Numbered from the stretch's first letter, positions 8,535 through 22,498 are shown. The stretch is DNA of 64,000 nucleotides from Oceanobacillus sp. Castelsardo (GCF_001659985.1 NZ_LYCS01000007.1:62001-126000); one strand, 5' to 3'. Numbers and translations: made by a program. The notes: generated from the letters alone by a model not told the origin.

Positions 8535-9161
8535 TTGAGAAAATTAGAGCTTGGTTTTGTAGTAACAGGTAGTATACTTACTATTATATTTTTAATAGTA
8601 GTAAACTTTATAACAGGTTCTCACCATATTTGGTTTATTTATCCTGCAGTAGCATTATTACTTGGCCCAATTGGCATTTTCTCTCGAAAAAAAAAGAATT
8701 ACACTTTATTTTCCATATTAACCAGCTTATTGCTTATATTGTTTCTTATCCTGGAGAACTATAGGAGTACTCCTGAATATCCGTGGTTTTTATTTTCAGT
8801 GGCTCCATTAATAGCGTGGCCAACTTTGGTGTATCTAGGTAATCAATTAAAAAGAGTGACAGTCGCAGTTATAGGTAGTGCGATTATTATCTTATATTAT
8901 TTGATTTTAAATGTGTTTTTATCATCTGGATATCCATGGGTGATGTTTCCGGCGTTTGCTGTGTTATGGTGGCCGCTTACATTATATCATGTAAAAAGAA
9001 AGTCATATTTTAAATTCTCAATCTACGCAAGTTTAATGATTAGTGTATTTTTTATTAGTGTAAACATTATTTCTTCACCGCATGTAATTTGGGCAGTTTA
9101 TCCAATTTTTGTTGTTCTTTGGTGGCCATTGAGTATGTATTATTTCGTTTATAAAAGATAA
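8535..9161 (+). CDS. Membrane protein made of repeated two-helix units
   Basis: About 208 residues, almost all hydrophobic. Four successive units of about 50 residues each hold two membrane helices, and most end in a motif of the form IW..YP.F.VLWWPL..Y followed by basic residues. Units three and four (FPAFAVLWWPLTLY, YPIFVVLWWPLSMY) match the membrane unit of the preceding protein closely; units one and two are more diverged. AGGGGGTGA lies eight bases before the TTG at 8535, which I prefer to the GTG at 8526. It is the third gene of the padR operon. I recognise no transport or catalytic motif. It resembles the small two-TM domain family, multiplied. Confidence 0.75.
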   Translation: MRKLELGFVVTGSILTIIFLIVVNFITGSHHIWFIYPAVALLLGPIGIFSRKKKNYTLFSILTSLLLILFLILENYRSTPEYPWFLFSVAPLIAWPTLVYLGNQLKRVTVAVIGSAIIILYYLILNVFLSSGYPWVMFPAFAVLWWPLTLYHVKRKSYFKFSIYASLMISVFFISVNIISSPHVIWAVYPIFVVLWWPLSMYYFVYKR

Positions 9162-9224
9162 CTTGAATTATGATTAAGATATTGAAAAGACAGACAAAAC
9201 ATATTTAGGTAGGGAGGAATTTTA

Positions 9225-10277
9225 GTGCAGAAAAAAATAAGAGAAATTGATTTAGGTTTAAAACATATTTGTGAAAAATACAATATTCCGGGAATATCAG
9301 TATGTTGGACAGATGCAAATCGTGCTGAGTGGAAAAATGTGTACGGAGTCCGAAGTGTGGAAACAGGTGAACCGTTACAAGATGATGACCAATTTCGAGC
9401 TGGAAGCACCACGAAAACCCTGATTGCAGTTATTATCATGCAATTAAAAGAAGAGGGAAAACTATCAATAAATCAAACGGTTAATACGATTCTGGATGGT
9501 GTGCTGCAACAAGAATCTACAATAACTATAAAACATTTACTTAATCATACGAGCGGATTGGAGGATTACCTTTGGGTTGAAGATGAGGGTCAACCAATGA
9601 TATCCAAATTCGATACCGCACCAAAAATACAATTTACACCCGATCTGCTAGTTAAAGAAGCATTGCTGGCTTCTGGTCGCTTTGTACCGGGTGAAAGTTT
9701 TTATTACAGCAACACAAATTACATATTATTAGGGCTAATTATTGAAAAAGTAACAGGTGTAAAAATATCAGAAATTATAAATAAAAGAATTTTAGAACCT
9801 TTATTGATGAAACAGACATATTTTCCTAAGACATTTTCTATTAATACTTCTTACGCCAACGGACATTCTAAATTTACACAAGATTTCCAGCTATCGGATC
9901 AAATTGTCTATGAATATAAAGATTTAAATATTTCCCTTGCATGGACAGCAGGAGCCCTTGTTTCTACACCTGCCGACTTAAATAGATTTATGATTGGACT
10001 CTTTAACAAAAAAATCATCTCTGGAGAATCATTAGAAGAGATGATGACATTTAAAGAAACAGGCGATAATGGGCAAAGTTATGGGTTGGGCCTTTATCAA
10101 TTTAAAGATCAACAAAAAATAGCAGTCGGACATCCTGGGGGTATTTCGGGCTATGAAACAGTCATGCTTCACTATCCAGCTGCCGATATTTATATGACTG
10201 TCATGATTAATCAAATGCCAGCTGGAGCAACTTCAATTGCTGACGAATTGTATGATAGTTTTAAAGTACTAGAATAA
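9225..10277 (+). CDS. Beta-lactamase-family serine hydrolase
   Basis: A 350-residue member of the class C beta-lactamase/DD-peptidase/esterase superfamily. The nucleophile motif STTK is at 61-64, YSN at 161-163, and the third motif appears as HPGG at 303-306, typical of the non-lactamase branch. There is no signal peptide, so it is probably cytoplasmic or an esterase/peptidase, not a resistance enzyme. GGGAGGAA precedes the GTG start. It follows the padR operon after a 63-base gap and could be read through from it. The true substrate is unknown. Confidence 0.85.
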   Translation: MQKKIREIDLGLKHICEKYNIPGISVCWTDANRAEWKNVYGVRSVETGEPLQDDDQFRAGSTTKTLIAVIIMQLKEEGKLSINQTVNTILDGVLQQESTITIKHLLNHTSGLEDYLWVEDEGQPMISKFDTAPKIQFTPDLLVKEALLASGRFVPGESFYYSNTNYILLGLIIEKVTGVKISEIINKRILEPLLMKQTYFPKTFSINTSYANGHSKFTQDFQLSDQIVYEYKDLNISLAWTAGALVSTPADLNRFMIGLFNKKIISGESLEEMMTFKETGDNGQSYGLGLYQFKDQQKIAVGHPGGISGYETVMLHYPAADIYMTVMINQMPAGATSIADELYDSFKVLE

Positions 10278-10290
10278 TGATGATTTTTAG

Positions 10291-10494
10291 AAGAGAAATA
10301 AACTAATTGGGGAAAGGGTTCCAAAAGGTTCTTATCAAATTCTAGGAATAACGGGACCAACTCTTCTAGTAATTCCTGAATACAATGTTGTAGTCGCAAA
10401 AATGTATAACAAGCGATACAACTATGGAGGAGATAAATACCTTTACTACTTATGAGAATTTAGTAATTTAGTGGTTGATACTTTTCGGAGGTAA
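10291..10494 (+). pseudogene. C-terminal remnant of a second serine hydrolase
   Basis: The frame reads without a start from 10291 and gives GERVPKGSYQILGITGPTLL, then VIPEYNVVVAKMYNKRY and NYGGDKYLYYL, then a TGA at 10453, then EFSNLVVDTF in the same frame to a TAA at 10492. This looks like the extreme C-terminus of a secreted beta-lactamase-like hydrolase. It is not the end of the intact gene just upstream, which has its own different C-terminus. Only about 65 codons remain. The rest of 10495-10620 shows nothing else. Confidence 0.6.
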
Positions 10495-10620
10495 ACATTG
10501 TGAAAAATTGTACTTAAACAAACGGGTGCTTTTCTTTAATAAAAACCCCATACTAGAGACAAACTTAACCCAGTTTCACTTATCTGTATATAGCATTTGC
10601 ACTTGTGGGAAATAGAATAA

Positions 10621-10658
10621 AACTATACCTCAGTTCTTGCGCGAACTGAGATATAGTT
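10621..10658 (-). terminator. Terminator after serS
   Basis: A long stem with arms AACTATACCTCAGTTC and GAACTGAGATATAGTT around a six-base loop. Read on the minus strand it ends in TTTTATTC. It lies just after the serS stop. Confidence 0.85.
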
Positions 10659-10676
10659 CAATACGTACTAGTTTTT

Positions 10677-11951
10677 TTACTTCAAATATTCGATACCGCC
10701 CATATAAGGAACCAACACTTTTGGTATTTTAACGGAACCGTCTTCCTGTTGATAATTTTCTAAGATAGCCGCAACCGTTCTTCCAATGGCTAACCCAGAT
10801 CCATTCAATGTGTGGACAAATTCTGGCTTCCCGTTTGCTTCTCTACGGAAACGAATTCCTGCACGTCTTGCTTGAAAATCTTCAAAATTAGAACAAGAAG
10901 AAATTTCACGATACGTATGTTGATTTGGAATCCATACTTCTATGTCGTACTTTTTAGCAGCAGTAAACCCTAAATCTCCAGTGCACATGCTCATTACGCG
11001 ATAAGGTAATTCCAATAATTGTAGTACTTTTTCCGCATGATTTGTCAATGTTTCTAATGCTTCATAAGAATCTTCTGGTTTCACAAATTGAACTAATTCG
11101 ACTTTATTAAATTGATGTTGGCGAATTAATCCCCTTGTATCGCGACCTGCAGATCCCGCTTCAGAACGGAAGCATGCACTATATGCCACATATTTTCGTG
11201 GAATATCATCTACATTTAAAATTTCATCACGGTGATAGTTGGTAACAGGGACTTCTGCTGTAGGTGCCAAGAAATAATCCCATTCTTCTAGTTTAAAGGC
11301 ATCTTCTTCAAATTTTGGCAACTGTCCAGTACCTGTCATGCTTGTACGGTTTACAATAGATGGCGGTAGCATTTCTGTATAACCATGTTCATCCGCATGT
11401 AAATCCATCATAAAGTTAAGAAGTGCACGTTCTAATCTTGCTCCTAATCCTTTATAAAAAACGAATCGGCTTCCGGTAACTTTCCCTGCCCGTTCAAAAT
11501 CCAAAATATCAAGACTTGTTGCAATATCCCAATGTGCCTTTTCTTCAAACTCAAAGGTTGGAGCTTCACCCCACCTGCGAACTTCCACATTATCGTCTTC
11601 ATCTTCACCTACAGGAACACTTTCATGGGGAATATTAGGGATAGAAAGCATGATTTGTTGTAACTTCGCTTCTAATTCTTTTAATTCTTTGTCTAAATTG
11701 GCTATTTGGTCTCCTACTTCTCGCATTTCCTTAATGGCAGGTTCAGCGTCCTTTTTCTCCCTTTTTAGGACGGAAATTTGCTTTGTAGCCTCATTTCGTT
11801 TTGCTTTTAGCTTTTCTGTTTCTGCAATAAGCTGTCTACGTCTTTCATCGATTTCCCCAAAGTGGGCTAACTCTGATAAATCCTCTCCTCGATGAGTAAG
11901 TTTTGCCTTTACTTCTTCAAAATTATTACGTAAATACTTTAAATCTAACAT
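10677..11951 (-). CDS. serS: Seryl-tRNA synthetase
   Basis: Charges tRNA-Ser and tRNA-Sec-type acceptors with serine. The N-terminal residues 1-110 form the antiparallel coiled-coil arm that grips the tRNA-Ser variable arm. The class II core follows with motif 2 around [15 protein letters not shown] and motif 3 in GSGLAIGRT. At 424 residues it has the family length. The open frame extends upstream to 12032, but that part is the T-box; GGAGGAAAC precedes the ATG at 11951. It is controlled by the T-box leader immediately upstream, so expression should rise when tRNA-Ser is uncharged. pdxST, its usual neighbour, is absent. Confidence 0.97.
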   Translation of the reverse strand: MLDLKYLRNNFEEVKAKLTHRGEDLSELAHFGEIDERRRQLIAETEKLKAKRNEATKQISVLKREKKDAEPAIKEMREVGDQIANLDKELKELEAKLQQIMLSIPNIPHESVPVGEDEDDNVEVRRWGEAPTFEFEEKAHWDIATSLDILDFERAGKVTGSRFVFYKGLGARLERALLNFMMDLHADEHGYTEMLPPSIVNRTSMTGTGQLPKFEEDAFKLEEWDYFLAPTAEVPVTNYHRDEILNVDDIPRKYVAYSACFRSEAGSAGRDTRGLIRQHQFNKVELVQFVKPEDSYEALETLTNHAEKVLQLLELPYRVMSMCTGDLGFTAAKKYDIEVWIPNQHTYREISSCSNFEDFQARRAGIRFRREANGKPEFVHTLNGSGLAIGRTVAAILENYQQEDGSVKIPKVLVPYMGGIEYLK

Positions 11952-11975
11952 GATGTTTCCTCCTTTAAATTTCAT

Positions 11976-12225
11976 TAAAAAACTCCCGTCCCTAATAAAA
12001 TAGGGACGAGAGTATAATTCCCGCGTTGCCACCCTTATTGAAGAGATAATCTCTTCCGGCTTTCACGTTGTAACGGCACTACCGGGTTTACCTACTAGGA
12101 AGTCATTCCTTTCTGTAAACCAGTTCAAGGATGGATTCACAGCATACTATCATCGATTTCCACCAACCATCGACTCTCTTTAGATAGGCGATACTGTTAC
12201 TTATTCCTTTCAACACTGTTGATAA
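11976..12225 (-). promoter_or_regulatory. T-box leader (serine) with terminator
   Basis: On the minus strand the hallmark T-box sequence GGGTGGCAACGCGG lies at 12034-12021. A strong terminator with arms CTCGTCCCTA and TAGGGACGGGAG plus a T run lies at 12013-11976. Upstream are the long stem I region and the AGTA-type bulge sequences of the class. A TCC triplet near 12135 is a possible serine specifier, but I did not fold the RNA. It lies between dacA and serS and serves serS. Confidence 0.93.
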
Positions 12226-12278
12226 GGTTATTTAATTATAGTTATCATAATCAATTTTAAATGAAGATGCAAGTTAGA

Positions 12279-13607
12279 CTAAAATAAACCTTTAATCCAG
12301 TCTACTGCAGATGAAAATATATTGGCAAAGAAATCACCGATTGCACCAATTGTAAGCATGAACCAATTTGCCTTTTCTACTGCTTGTTCTGTTACTACTG
12401 GTACAGAACCTTGATTATCTGAGATATATCCGTAATCATTTTCACCTTTATAAACAAGTTTAGCCTTTCCGATTACTGCCCCTTTTTCAATCGGTGCAAT
12501 CAATTCACCATCTTCATTTAATTTGGACTCATCCAATTCATATTCAATCGTATACTGTTCAGCTTCGTCACCTTTAATTGGTAGGGTAATCCCCTCAGCT
12601 AAAGAGACCTCTACAGCATCTTCCTTCCCTTTGGATACGGGAATTGAGGTTTGCCCCTCTAGTTGATAGCCTTTAGGGAATAATTCCTCAGTCGTAAAGT
12701 TATTATAACCATAATCTAAAAGTTTACTTGTTTGTTGGAAACGTTGGGCCTCACTTTCTGTCTTCATCACAACAGAAATTAATCGTTTGCCATTTCTTAC
12801 CGCTGTACCTGTAAAGTTATATCCTCCACTTTTCGTATATCCGGTTTTTAGGCCGTCTACACCTTCATAATAAAACTGCTTAAAGTTTACACCTTCATGT
12901 GGAAGCATTCGATTCCAGTTATCAATCACTTGTCCATCAAATGTTGTTTGTGGAATAGAAGAAGTCTCTAAAACTTCTGGGAAATCTTTAATAAGGTTAT
13001 ATGCTAATTTTGCTGTAGAACGAGCAGTTAATAAGTTTAAATCCTCTACACTTGTACCTTCTGGGTGGTTTCCGCCTAAATCTTTATTATCTAATCCCGA
13101 AGAATTAACAAACTTCGATTCAAGGCCCATGTCTTCAGCCTTTTTATTCATCAATTTAACGAATTCAGATTCAGAGCCAGCAACAAGTTCAGCAAGTGCA
13201 ATTGTTGTTGCATTGTCTGAATTAATTGCCATCGCTTGATATAAATCTTTTACAGTGTATTGTTTATTTTGTTCTAAACCTACACCAGATAAAGAGGTAT
13301 TAGCTGAAATAGCATAGGCATAATCACTAATTTGAGTAGTTGTATCCCATGAAATTTTCCCCTCTTTAATAGCCTCCAGTACCAAATACTCAGTCATCAT
13401 TTTCGTCATACTTGCTGGAGGAAGTGTTACATCTGCATTTTTTTCATATAATACTTTCCCTGTATCAAAATCAACTAGAATGGCCGATTCCGCTTCTAAA
13501 CCTAAGGATGCCTGGGCTTTTGTATTATTAGGTTGATAAGTAAAAATCCCTAATAAAACCGTTAATATAAAAAATAACGATACTATTTTCTTGTGGTGTT
13601 TAAACAT
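12279..13607 (-). CDS. dacA: D-alanyl-D-alanine carboxypeptidase (PBP5)
   Basis: Trims the terminal D-alanine from peptidoglycan pentapeptides at the outer membrane face. A signal peptide covers roughly residues 1-32. The penicillin-binding triad is complete: SMTK at 66-69, SDN at 130-132 and KTG at 254-256. The PBP5_C beta domain follows. The last 28 residues (WFMLTIGAIGDFFANIFSSA and on) form the amphipathic membrane anchor. It lies between guaB and serS as in B. subtilis. A terminator separates it from guaB, so it has its own promoter. Confidence 0.96.
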   Translation of the reverse strand: MFKHHKKIVSLFFILTVLLGIFTYQPNNTKAQASLGLEAESAILVDFDTGKVLYEKNADVTLPPASMTKMMTEYLVLEAIKEGKISWDTTTQISDYAYAISANTSLSGVGLEQNKQYTVKDLYQAMAINSDNATTIALAELVAGSESEFVKLMNKKAEDMGLESKFVNSSGLDNKDLGGNHPEGTSVEDLNLLTARSTAKLAYNLIKDFPEVLETSSIPQTTFDGQVIDNWNRMLPHEGVNFKQFYYEGVDGLKTGYTKSGGYNFTGTAVRNGKRLISVVMKTESEAQRFQQTSKLLDYGYNNFTTEELFPKGYQLEGQTSIPVSKGKEDAVEVSLAEGITLPIKGDEAEQYTIEYELDESKLNEDGELIAPIEKGAVIGKAKLVYKGENDYGYISDNQGSVPVVTEQAVEKANWFMLTIGAIGDFFANIFSSAVDWIKGLF

Positions 13608-13691
13608 GTTATACCTCCAAAAATTGCCTTTGTCTATTTTAGTCGTTTTTTATCTAATTTTACATACTTTGTTATTTTACCATAGCGTCTC

Positions 13692-13724
13692 AAAAAAAAA
13701 TAGATGAGGAAAGTCCTCACCTTA
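13692..13724 (-). terminator. Terminator after guaB
   Basis: Read on the minus strand, GGTGAGGA and TCCTCATC form a hairpin followed by nine T residues, just upstream of dacA. Confidence 0.85.
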
Positions 13725-13788
13725 AAATTTTTATATACTTTTCTTATCTAATTCTATTAACGTCGCTTATCCGTTGGTTTCGCTTTTC

Positions 13789-15276
<1,488 letters not shown>

Positions 15277-15444
15277 TCAAATTTAAAAGGTATTTTATAA
15301 AAGATGAATGACTAAACTAGTAGATGGTCCCTTAAATATTTCTCTATTTTTATATACAATACGCCAACTAACCACCTTTTTCAATAACATATTATTGGAA
15401 AATGAAAAGTAAATAGATTCTGAATATTACCTTAGGAGATTGTT

Positions 15445-16401
15445 ATGAGTAAATCAGATGGATTTTTTTCATTTTTATCATCACAGCAAACCGCACAAGT
15501 TTATTTAAAAAGCTGTTATGAAAAGATAGAGGAACAGGATGTAGAAGTTAAAAGTTATCAAAATTATAATGCTTTATTATATTATCTTGATCATGGTAGA
15601 AAATTTTACGAAATAGGCCATGAGGTAGACGTTTTTGCGAAACCTGTTTTATATTTTTATGGACTAACTCACTTATTAAAAGCATGCTTACTAACAAAGC
15701 GACCTAATTATCCAGAATCTACCGTTTTATTGTCACATGGGGTTACATCTAGGAAGAGGAAAAAGCGTCATTATACATTTATGACAGATGAAGTCAAAGT
15801 ACAACTTAATGGACTTTTTCCGTACTTTTCGGAGCATCTTTATTCTATTCATCCTATTCCTTTTGAAAAAATTCAAATGAAAGACTTATTTTCCCTCATA
15901 CCAGAAATGCAGACCTTTTTTTCTTTCCAGGGAAATGAAACGATGATAGTCGTTGGTTCAAAGGAGTCTCGTATACTACAATTTCCTATATCCATACTCG
16001 ATCATTATCATATTACGAAGGATTCCTTTCTCAAGCGAATTGGACCCTATTTATCAAAGATGACCCATATTGAAGAGCGTAAATCCGTTATTACCGTTCA
16101 GTTAGATGAAAGCCTAGAGTCATTTAATGGGCCTTTTTACAAACACATGAATGATGAAACAATCTATTTCCCGCTTAACAGAAAACATTTTCTACCCATA
16201 TCCGAAGTTATGATTCACTATTTACTTCTATATAACTTAAGTATGCTTTGTCGTTATGAGGCAGAATGGTGGGGTGACTTATTATCATCAAAGCCGGAAC
16301 TAGATTACCCTTTTATCTTACAATTCCTAGACATAACAGCAGAAAAAATCCCAAAGATACTAGAAAATGAATTATATGAAAATGTGCATAAGAACAATTA
16401 A
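15445..16401 (+). CDS. yaaC: YaaC-family protein
   Basis: A 318-residue soluble protein of the YaaC family, which has no established function. Recognised by its N-terminal SQQTAQVYLKSCY block, the FYGLTHLLKACL segment and its fixed position, divergent from guaB next to gyrA. TTAGGAGATTGTT provides the ribosome-binding site for the ATG. No membrane segments or known catalytic motif are visible. It runs against the replication fork, as in B. subtilis. Confidence 0.88.
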   Translation: MSKSDGFFSFLSSQQTAQVYLKSCYEKIEEQDVEVKSYQNYNALLYYLDHGRKFYEIGHEVDVFAKPVLYFYGLTHLLKACLLTKRPNYPESTVLLSHGVTSRKRKKRHYTFMTDEVKVQLNGLFPYFSEHLYSIHPIPFEKIQMKDLFSLIPEMQTFFSFQGNETMIVVGSKESRILQFPISILDHYHITKDSFLKRIGPYLSKMTHIEERKSVITVQLDESLESFNGPFYKHMNDETIYFPLNRKHFLPISEVMIHYLLLYNLSMLCRYEAEWWGDLLSSKPELDYPFILQFLDITAEKIPKILENELYENVHKNN

Positions 16402-16450
16402 ATATGGCAATTCGTAGTAGTTTTACTAACAAATTGCCTTTTCTATTTCT

Positions 16451-17548
16451 CTAAAGCTTCTCTTCAATATAAAGATTAGGAAAGTTTTGCAGCGCTATTA
16501 TTTCATTTGTTTGATCCATTCGTACCATTGGTCGTGTTTTGTAAGAAGGATTCATATAAACGATTTCTCCTACTTGTTGATTCGATAATTTCACTTTTGC
16601 CCCTATTTTAAGATTTATCATAAGCTGTGCGAATCTATTAACCAATTTGGAATTAAATTTTGTTATCCTATCCTTTTCAAGCTCTTCCACTGCTTGATAA
16701 AGGGATTTCTTTTCCTTACTTAATCGGTCGCTTATCGTAGCATGATAAACATCACAAACAGCAATAATCTGTGCATATTTATGTATCTTCTCCATCTTCA
16801 CACCTAATGGATAACCACTTCCATCCAATCGTTCATGATGTTGTAATATAGCAAGTTTTACTTCGTCCTTAAGCGTAGAAATCGGTTCAACAAGTCGGTA
16901 GGAATAAGTAGGGTGTTTTGTTATCTCATTTTCATATTCGCCTTTATATATTTCCCCTTTACGGAAAACAATGTTTTGGTCTATTTTTGCCATGCCGCTA
17001 TCACTCAAAAGCCCGGCTATCCCTATTTGTACCCATTCAGTCTTTTCATAATTAAGTTTTCTGGCTAAATAAGAGGCTAGTATAGAAACAGCAACACTAT
17101 GAATATATAAATATTCGTTTCTGTTTCCGAATTTGGAAAGGACATGGACAAATTGATCTACCTCTTCGATCCTTTCTAATAATGGGGTAATTAGCTTCCT
17201 AACACGCAATATATCAAGGTGTAGTCCACTTTGTATCTCTTGATATAATTGCTTATAATTTGATACTACCTTTAGAAAGTGTTGGGAAAAGGGAATTTCT
17301 GTTGAACTTGTTTTTTTATCGTAGCTTTTCTCTTCGTTAACCTCTTTTTCTACTGGTAGTGGGTTAAAGGTAGTGCCGTCATTCAAATCTGATGCGACTG
17401 TTATTGATTCAATAAGAAACCCTTTTAATATTTCAATATGTTTTTCGGTTAGTACTGTATTTTTAGGAACAATAGGAGTTTTTGTTTTTCCGTAAACATC
17501 TTTTAATACGATACATCCTGGCACAAGTTGTGAAGGCTTTACCTGCAT
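16451..17548 (-). CDS. HD-GYP-family protein with altered HD motif
   Basis: A 365-residue protein with an HD-GYP domain from about residue 140. HD-GYP enzymes hydrolyse cyclic di-nucleotides, mainly c-di-GMP. Conserved parts include HS at 150-151, His212, the pair HH at 237-238 and DGSGYP at 242-247. The metal-binding HD that gives the family its name reads SD (182-183, in GLLSDSGM), so the first metal ligand is lost. This may weaken or change catalysis. It lies head-to-tail after gyrA with a palindromic repeat between them. Confidence 0.85.
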   Translation of the reverse strand: MQVKPSQLVPGCIVLKDVYGKTKTPIVPKNTVLTEKHIEILKGFLIESITVASDLNDGTTFNPLPVEKEVNEEKSYDKKTSSTEIPFSQHFLKVVSNYKQLYQEIQSGLHLDILRVRKLITPLLERIEEVDQFVHVLSKFGNRNEYLYIHSVAVSILASYLARKLNYEKTEWVQIGIAGLLSDSGMAKIDQNIVFRKGEIYKGEYENEITKHPTYSYRLVEPISTLKDEVKLAILQHHERLDGSGYPLGVKMEKIHKYAQIIAVCDVYHATISDRLSKEKKSLYQAVEELEKDRITKFNSKLVNRFAQLMINLKIGAKVKLSNQQVGEIVYMNPSYKTRPMVRMDQTNEIIALQNFPNLYIEEKL

Positions 17549-17670
17549 ATAGATTCCCCCAGTTTATTTAAAAGGCTTAAGATTAAACAGTAGGTGGAAA
17601 ATTTCATTCCTTCCTAGCTGTTAGAAAACTAAGGCAGGATAAGAAAGTTTATACTTTCTTATCTGCCAAA

Positions 17671-17813
17671 AAAAGAGGCTGGGACAAAAGCATTTTAACC
17701 ACTTGATAACCGAACATGATTGAGCGAATAATCGCTCCGGAAATATACTTCGCTTAGATAGCGAATTGTTCGTCTTTAGGGTTAAACACTTTAGTTATGT
17801 CCCAGCCTCTTTT
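17671..17813. repeat. About 140-bp palindromic element, copy 1 (GAGGCTGGGACA family)
   Basis: The ends GAGGCTGGGACA and TGTCCCAGCCTC are perfect inverted repeats, and the interior also folds (CGCTCCGGAAATATACTTCG region). A second copy in inverted orientation lies at 35950-36086 and matches over nearly its whole length. It fills the gap between the HD-GYP gene and gyrA and may act as a transcription terminator for both. Confidence 0.9.
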
Positions 17814-17816
17814 TCA

Positions 17817-20336
17817 TTATTCGTCTATATTGTTATCTGTTTCTATATTCTCATTAGACTCTAATTCAGTAGCATCTTCATTTTCGGAATCATTTCCTTC
17901 TTCTTCCTCTTGTTCAATTTTAGCTACAGTAGCTACTTCTTCATCATCATGTAAGCGAATGAGTCGAACGCCCATCGTGCTTCTTCCCGTTATAGAAATA
18001 TCTTCTACTGGAATACGAATGAGTACGCCTCCTACAGTAATTACCATTAAATCCTCTTCACCGTTCACTGTCTTAACAGCAGAGACATGTCCTGTTTTAT
18101 CGTTTAACTTACATGTAATAACACCTTTACCACCACGGTTAATTCTTCGATATTCAGATTCCGGTGTTTGTTTCCCATATCCTTTATTTGTAACATGAAG
18201 AATATGGGAGCCTTCTTCTAGTACTTCCATCGAAACAACTTCATCGTCATCACGTAACGATATACCTCTTACACCCGCAGCAGTTCTACCCATTGCTCTA
18301 ATTTGTGTTTCCTCAAAGCGAATGAGATATCCATGTTTCGTAGCAATCATAATATCTTTACTTCCATTGGTTAACTTAACAGAGATGAGTTCATCATCTT
18401 CACGTAATCCAACAGCAATAAGCCCACCTTTACGGATATTAGCAAACATAGATAAGGATGTTCGTTTCGTAACACCAAATTTGGTGGTAAAGAATAGATA
18501 AGCATCTTCCTTATACTCACTTACCGAGATGACAGCATTTACCCATTCTCCACTTTCTACTTGAAGCATGTTAATGATTGGTATACCTTTTGCTGTTCTC
18601 GAAAACTCAGGAACCTCATATCCCCTAGCTTTATAAACTTTACCTTTATTCGTAAAGAATAGAACCGTATCATGGGTAGATGTCGAAACTAAATGTTCTA
18701 CAAAATCATCTTCATTGGTACCCATACCTTGGATTCCACGACCACCACGTTTTTGCGTACGGTAGGTGGAGGATGGAAGACGTTTAATATATCCCTTATG
18801 AGTCAATGTAATAACGATATTTTCTTCCGGAATAAGGTCTTCATCTTCAAAGAAGTCACTACCACCAATAACAATTTCAGTACGTCGATCATCATTATAT
18901 TTATCCTTAATTTCTAATAGCTCTTCCCGGATAATTTCAAGGATTTTTTCATCATCTGCTAAAATAGCTTTTAATTCAGCAATCAATTTTTGCAACTCAG
19001 CATATTCTTCTTCAATTTTATCTCGTTCTAATCCTGTTAAACGTTGTAAACGCATATCCAAGATTGCTTGTGCCTGTTTTTCAGATAGATGGAATGTTTC
19101 CATTAAACCTGTACGTGCAATTTCCGTTGTCTTCGAATTGCGGATTAACGTAATTACTTCGTCGATATGGTCTAAAGCAATACGCAGTCCCTCTAAAATA
19201 TGGGCACGTGCCTCTGCTTTCCTTAATTCAAATTCCGTTCTTCTTCTAATAATCACTCTTTGGTGATTTAAATAATGTACTAAGCACTCTTTGATGTTCA
19301 AGACTTTAGGCTGGCCATCAACAAGTGCTAGTGTATTTACGCCGAATGTTGTTTGCATAGAGGTCTGTTTATATAAATTATTTAAAACAACATTCGCATT
19401 TGCATCTCTACGCAATTCCACTACGATTCGCATTCCATTACGGTCAGACTCATCTCTAAGGTCCGTAATACCATCAATTCGTTTATCACGAACAAGTTCT
19501 GCTATTTTCTCAACTAATTTAGCTTTGTTCACTTGATAAGGTATTTCTGTAACGATAATGGAAGACTTCCCATTCGCATGTTCTTCGATATCAGCTTTTG
19601 CTCGAACCGTAATAGAGCCTTTACCTGTTTCATAGGCTTTACGGATACCACTTCTACCAAGAATTTGTCCAGCAGTAGGGAAATCGGGTCCTGGCAAATA
19701 GTTCTCCATAATGTCCTCAATGGTAATGTCTGGATCTTTACTTAATGCTAATACCGCATCAATGGTCTCTCCCAGATTATGTGGAGGAATATTGGTCGCC
19801 ATTCCAACGGCTATTCCTGAGGTTCCATTGACTAATAAATTAGGAAAGCGAGATGGAAATACAACTGGTTCACGTTCCGATCCATCATAGTTATCTTGAT
19901 AATCAATGGTATCTTTGTTAATATCACGAACTAATTCCATCGATATTTTGGACATTCTTGCTTCTGTATAACGCATGGCAGCGGCAGAGTCTCCATCAAC
20001 AGATCCAAAGTTACCATGGCCATCTACAAGCATATAACGATAACTAAAATCCTGTGCCATACGCACCATTGTTTCGTAAACTGCTGAATCACCATGTGGA
20101 TGATATTTACCAATTACTTCACCAACGATACGCGCAGACTTTTTATGAGCTTTATCTGAATGCATACCTAAATCATTCATCGCATATAAAATTCTGCGAT
20201 GCACTGGCTTCATCCCATCCCTAACATCTGGGAGAGCACGTGATACAATAACACTCATCGCATAATCTAAGAAAGATGTTCGCATTTCTTTACTAATATT
20301 AATATCCTGTACACTAGGACGGCTTCCTTCAGCCAT
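17817..20336 (-). CDS. gyrA: DNA gyrase subunit A
   Basis: Breaks and rejoins DNA in the gyrase heterotetramer that introduces negative supercoils. The catalytic tyrosine is Tyr123 in [11 protein letters not shown]. The GyrA box QKRGGRG is in the C-terminal beta-pinwheel, which also shows GGKG-type blades, and the protein ends in an acidic tail. The quinolone-determining region reads [10 protein letters not shown], with Ser84 and Glu88 unchanged, the susceptible state. It follows gyrB after a 218-base gap that holds a repeat element. Confidence 0.98.
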   Translation of the reverse strand: MAEGSRPSVQDINISKEMRTSFLDYAMSVIVSRALPDVRDGMKPVHRRILYAMNDLGMHSDKAHKKSARIVGEVIGKYHPHGDSAVYETMVRMAQDFSYRYMLVDGHGNFGSVDGDSAAAMRYTEARMSKISMELVRDINKDTIDYQDNYDGSEREPVVFPSRFPNLLVNGTSGIAVGMATNIPPHNLGETIDAVLALSKDPDITIEDIMENYLPGPDFPTAGQILGRSGIRKAYETGKGSITVRAKADIEEHANGKSSIIVTEIPYQVNKAKLVEKIAELVRDKRIDGITDLRDESDRNGMRIVVELRRDANANVVLNNLYKQTSMQTTFGVNTLALVDGQPKVLNIKECLVHYLNHQRVIIRRRTEFELRKAEARAHILEGLRIALDHIDEVITLIRNSKTTEIARTGLMETFHLSEKQAQAILDMRLQRLTGLERDKIEEEYAELQKLIAELKAILADDEKILEIIREELLEIKDKYNDDRRTEIVIGGSDFFEDEDLIPEENIVITLTHKGYIKRLPSSTYRTQKRGGRGIQGMGTNEDDFVEHLVSTSTHDTVLFFTNKGKVYKARGYEVPEFSRTAKGIPIINMLQVESGEWVNAVISVSEYKEDAYLFFTTKFGVTKRTSLSMFANIRKGGLIAVGLREDDELISVKLTNGSKDIMIATKHGYLIRFEETQIRAMGRTAAGVRGISLRDDDEVVSMEVLEEGSHILHVTNKGYGKQTPESEYRRINRGGKGVITCKLNDKTGHVSAVKTVNGEEDLMVITVGGVLIRIPVEDISITGRSTMGVRLIRLHDDEEVATVAKIEQEEEEGNDSENEDATELESNENIETDNNIDE

Positions 20337-20384
20337 ATGTTTTATACCTCCTATGAAAAGCTAAAGAGTAAACATTGGAAAAAC

Positions 20385-20515
20385 TCACATTCGCACGTCC
20401 TTTAGTGAATGTTCGTCTTTCTTATAGTTGGAACATTAAAATTTATGCTACACCGAATTCGCTTCTCGCTTAAATTTATCCCTTCCAACGTATAAAAGAA
20501 TGAGCTAATTTGCTC
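20385..20515. repeat. Dispersed repeat between gyrA and gyrB
   Basis: Contains ATTCGCACGTCC and then an imperfect palindrome running from GTTGGAACATTAAAATTTAT to TTAAATTTATCCCTTCCAAC. A related arrangement (GGGACGTTAAAATTTTAGC to TTCCTAACGT) is seen at about 27798-27860. No gene lies here. Confidence 0.6.
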
Positions 20516-20554
20516 ATTCATATATCTACCTTTACTTCTACCTTACCTATCTAT

Positions 20555-22498
<1,944 letters not shown>

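Noticed and set aside
9225-10277. Antibiotic-resistance beta-lactamase
   Set aside because: There is no signal peptide, and the third motif is HPGG, typical of esterases and peptidases of this superfamily; resistance is not supported.
11952-12032. N-terminal extension of SerS in the open frame
   Set aside because: It reads through the T-box terminator and antiterminator; the ATG at 11951 has an excellent ribosome-binding site.
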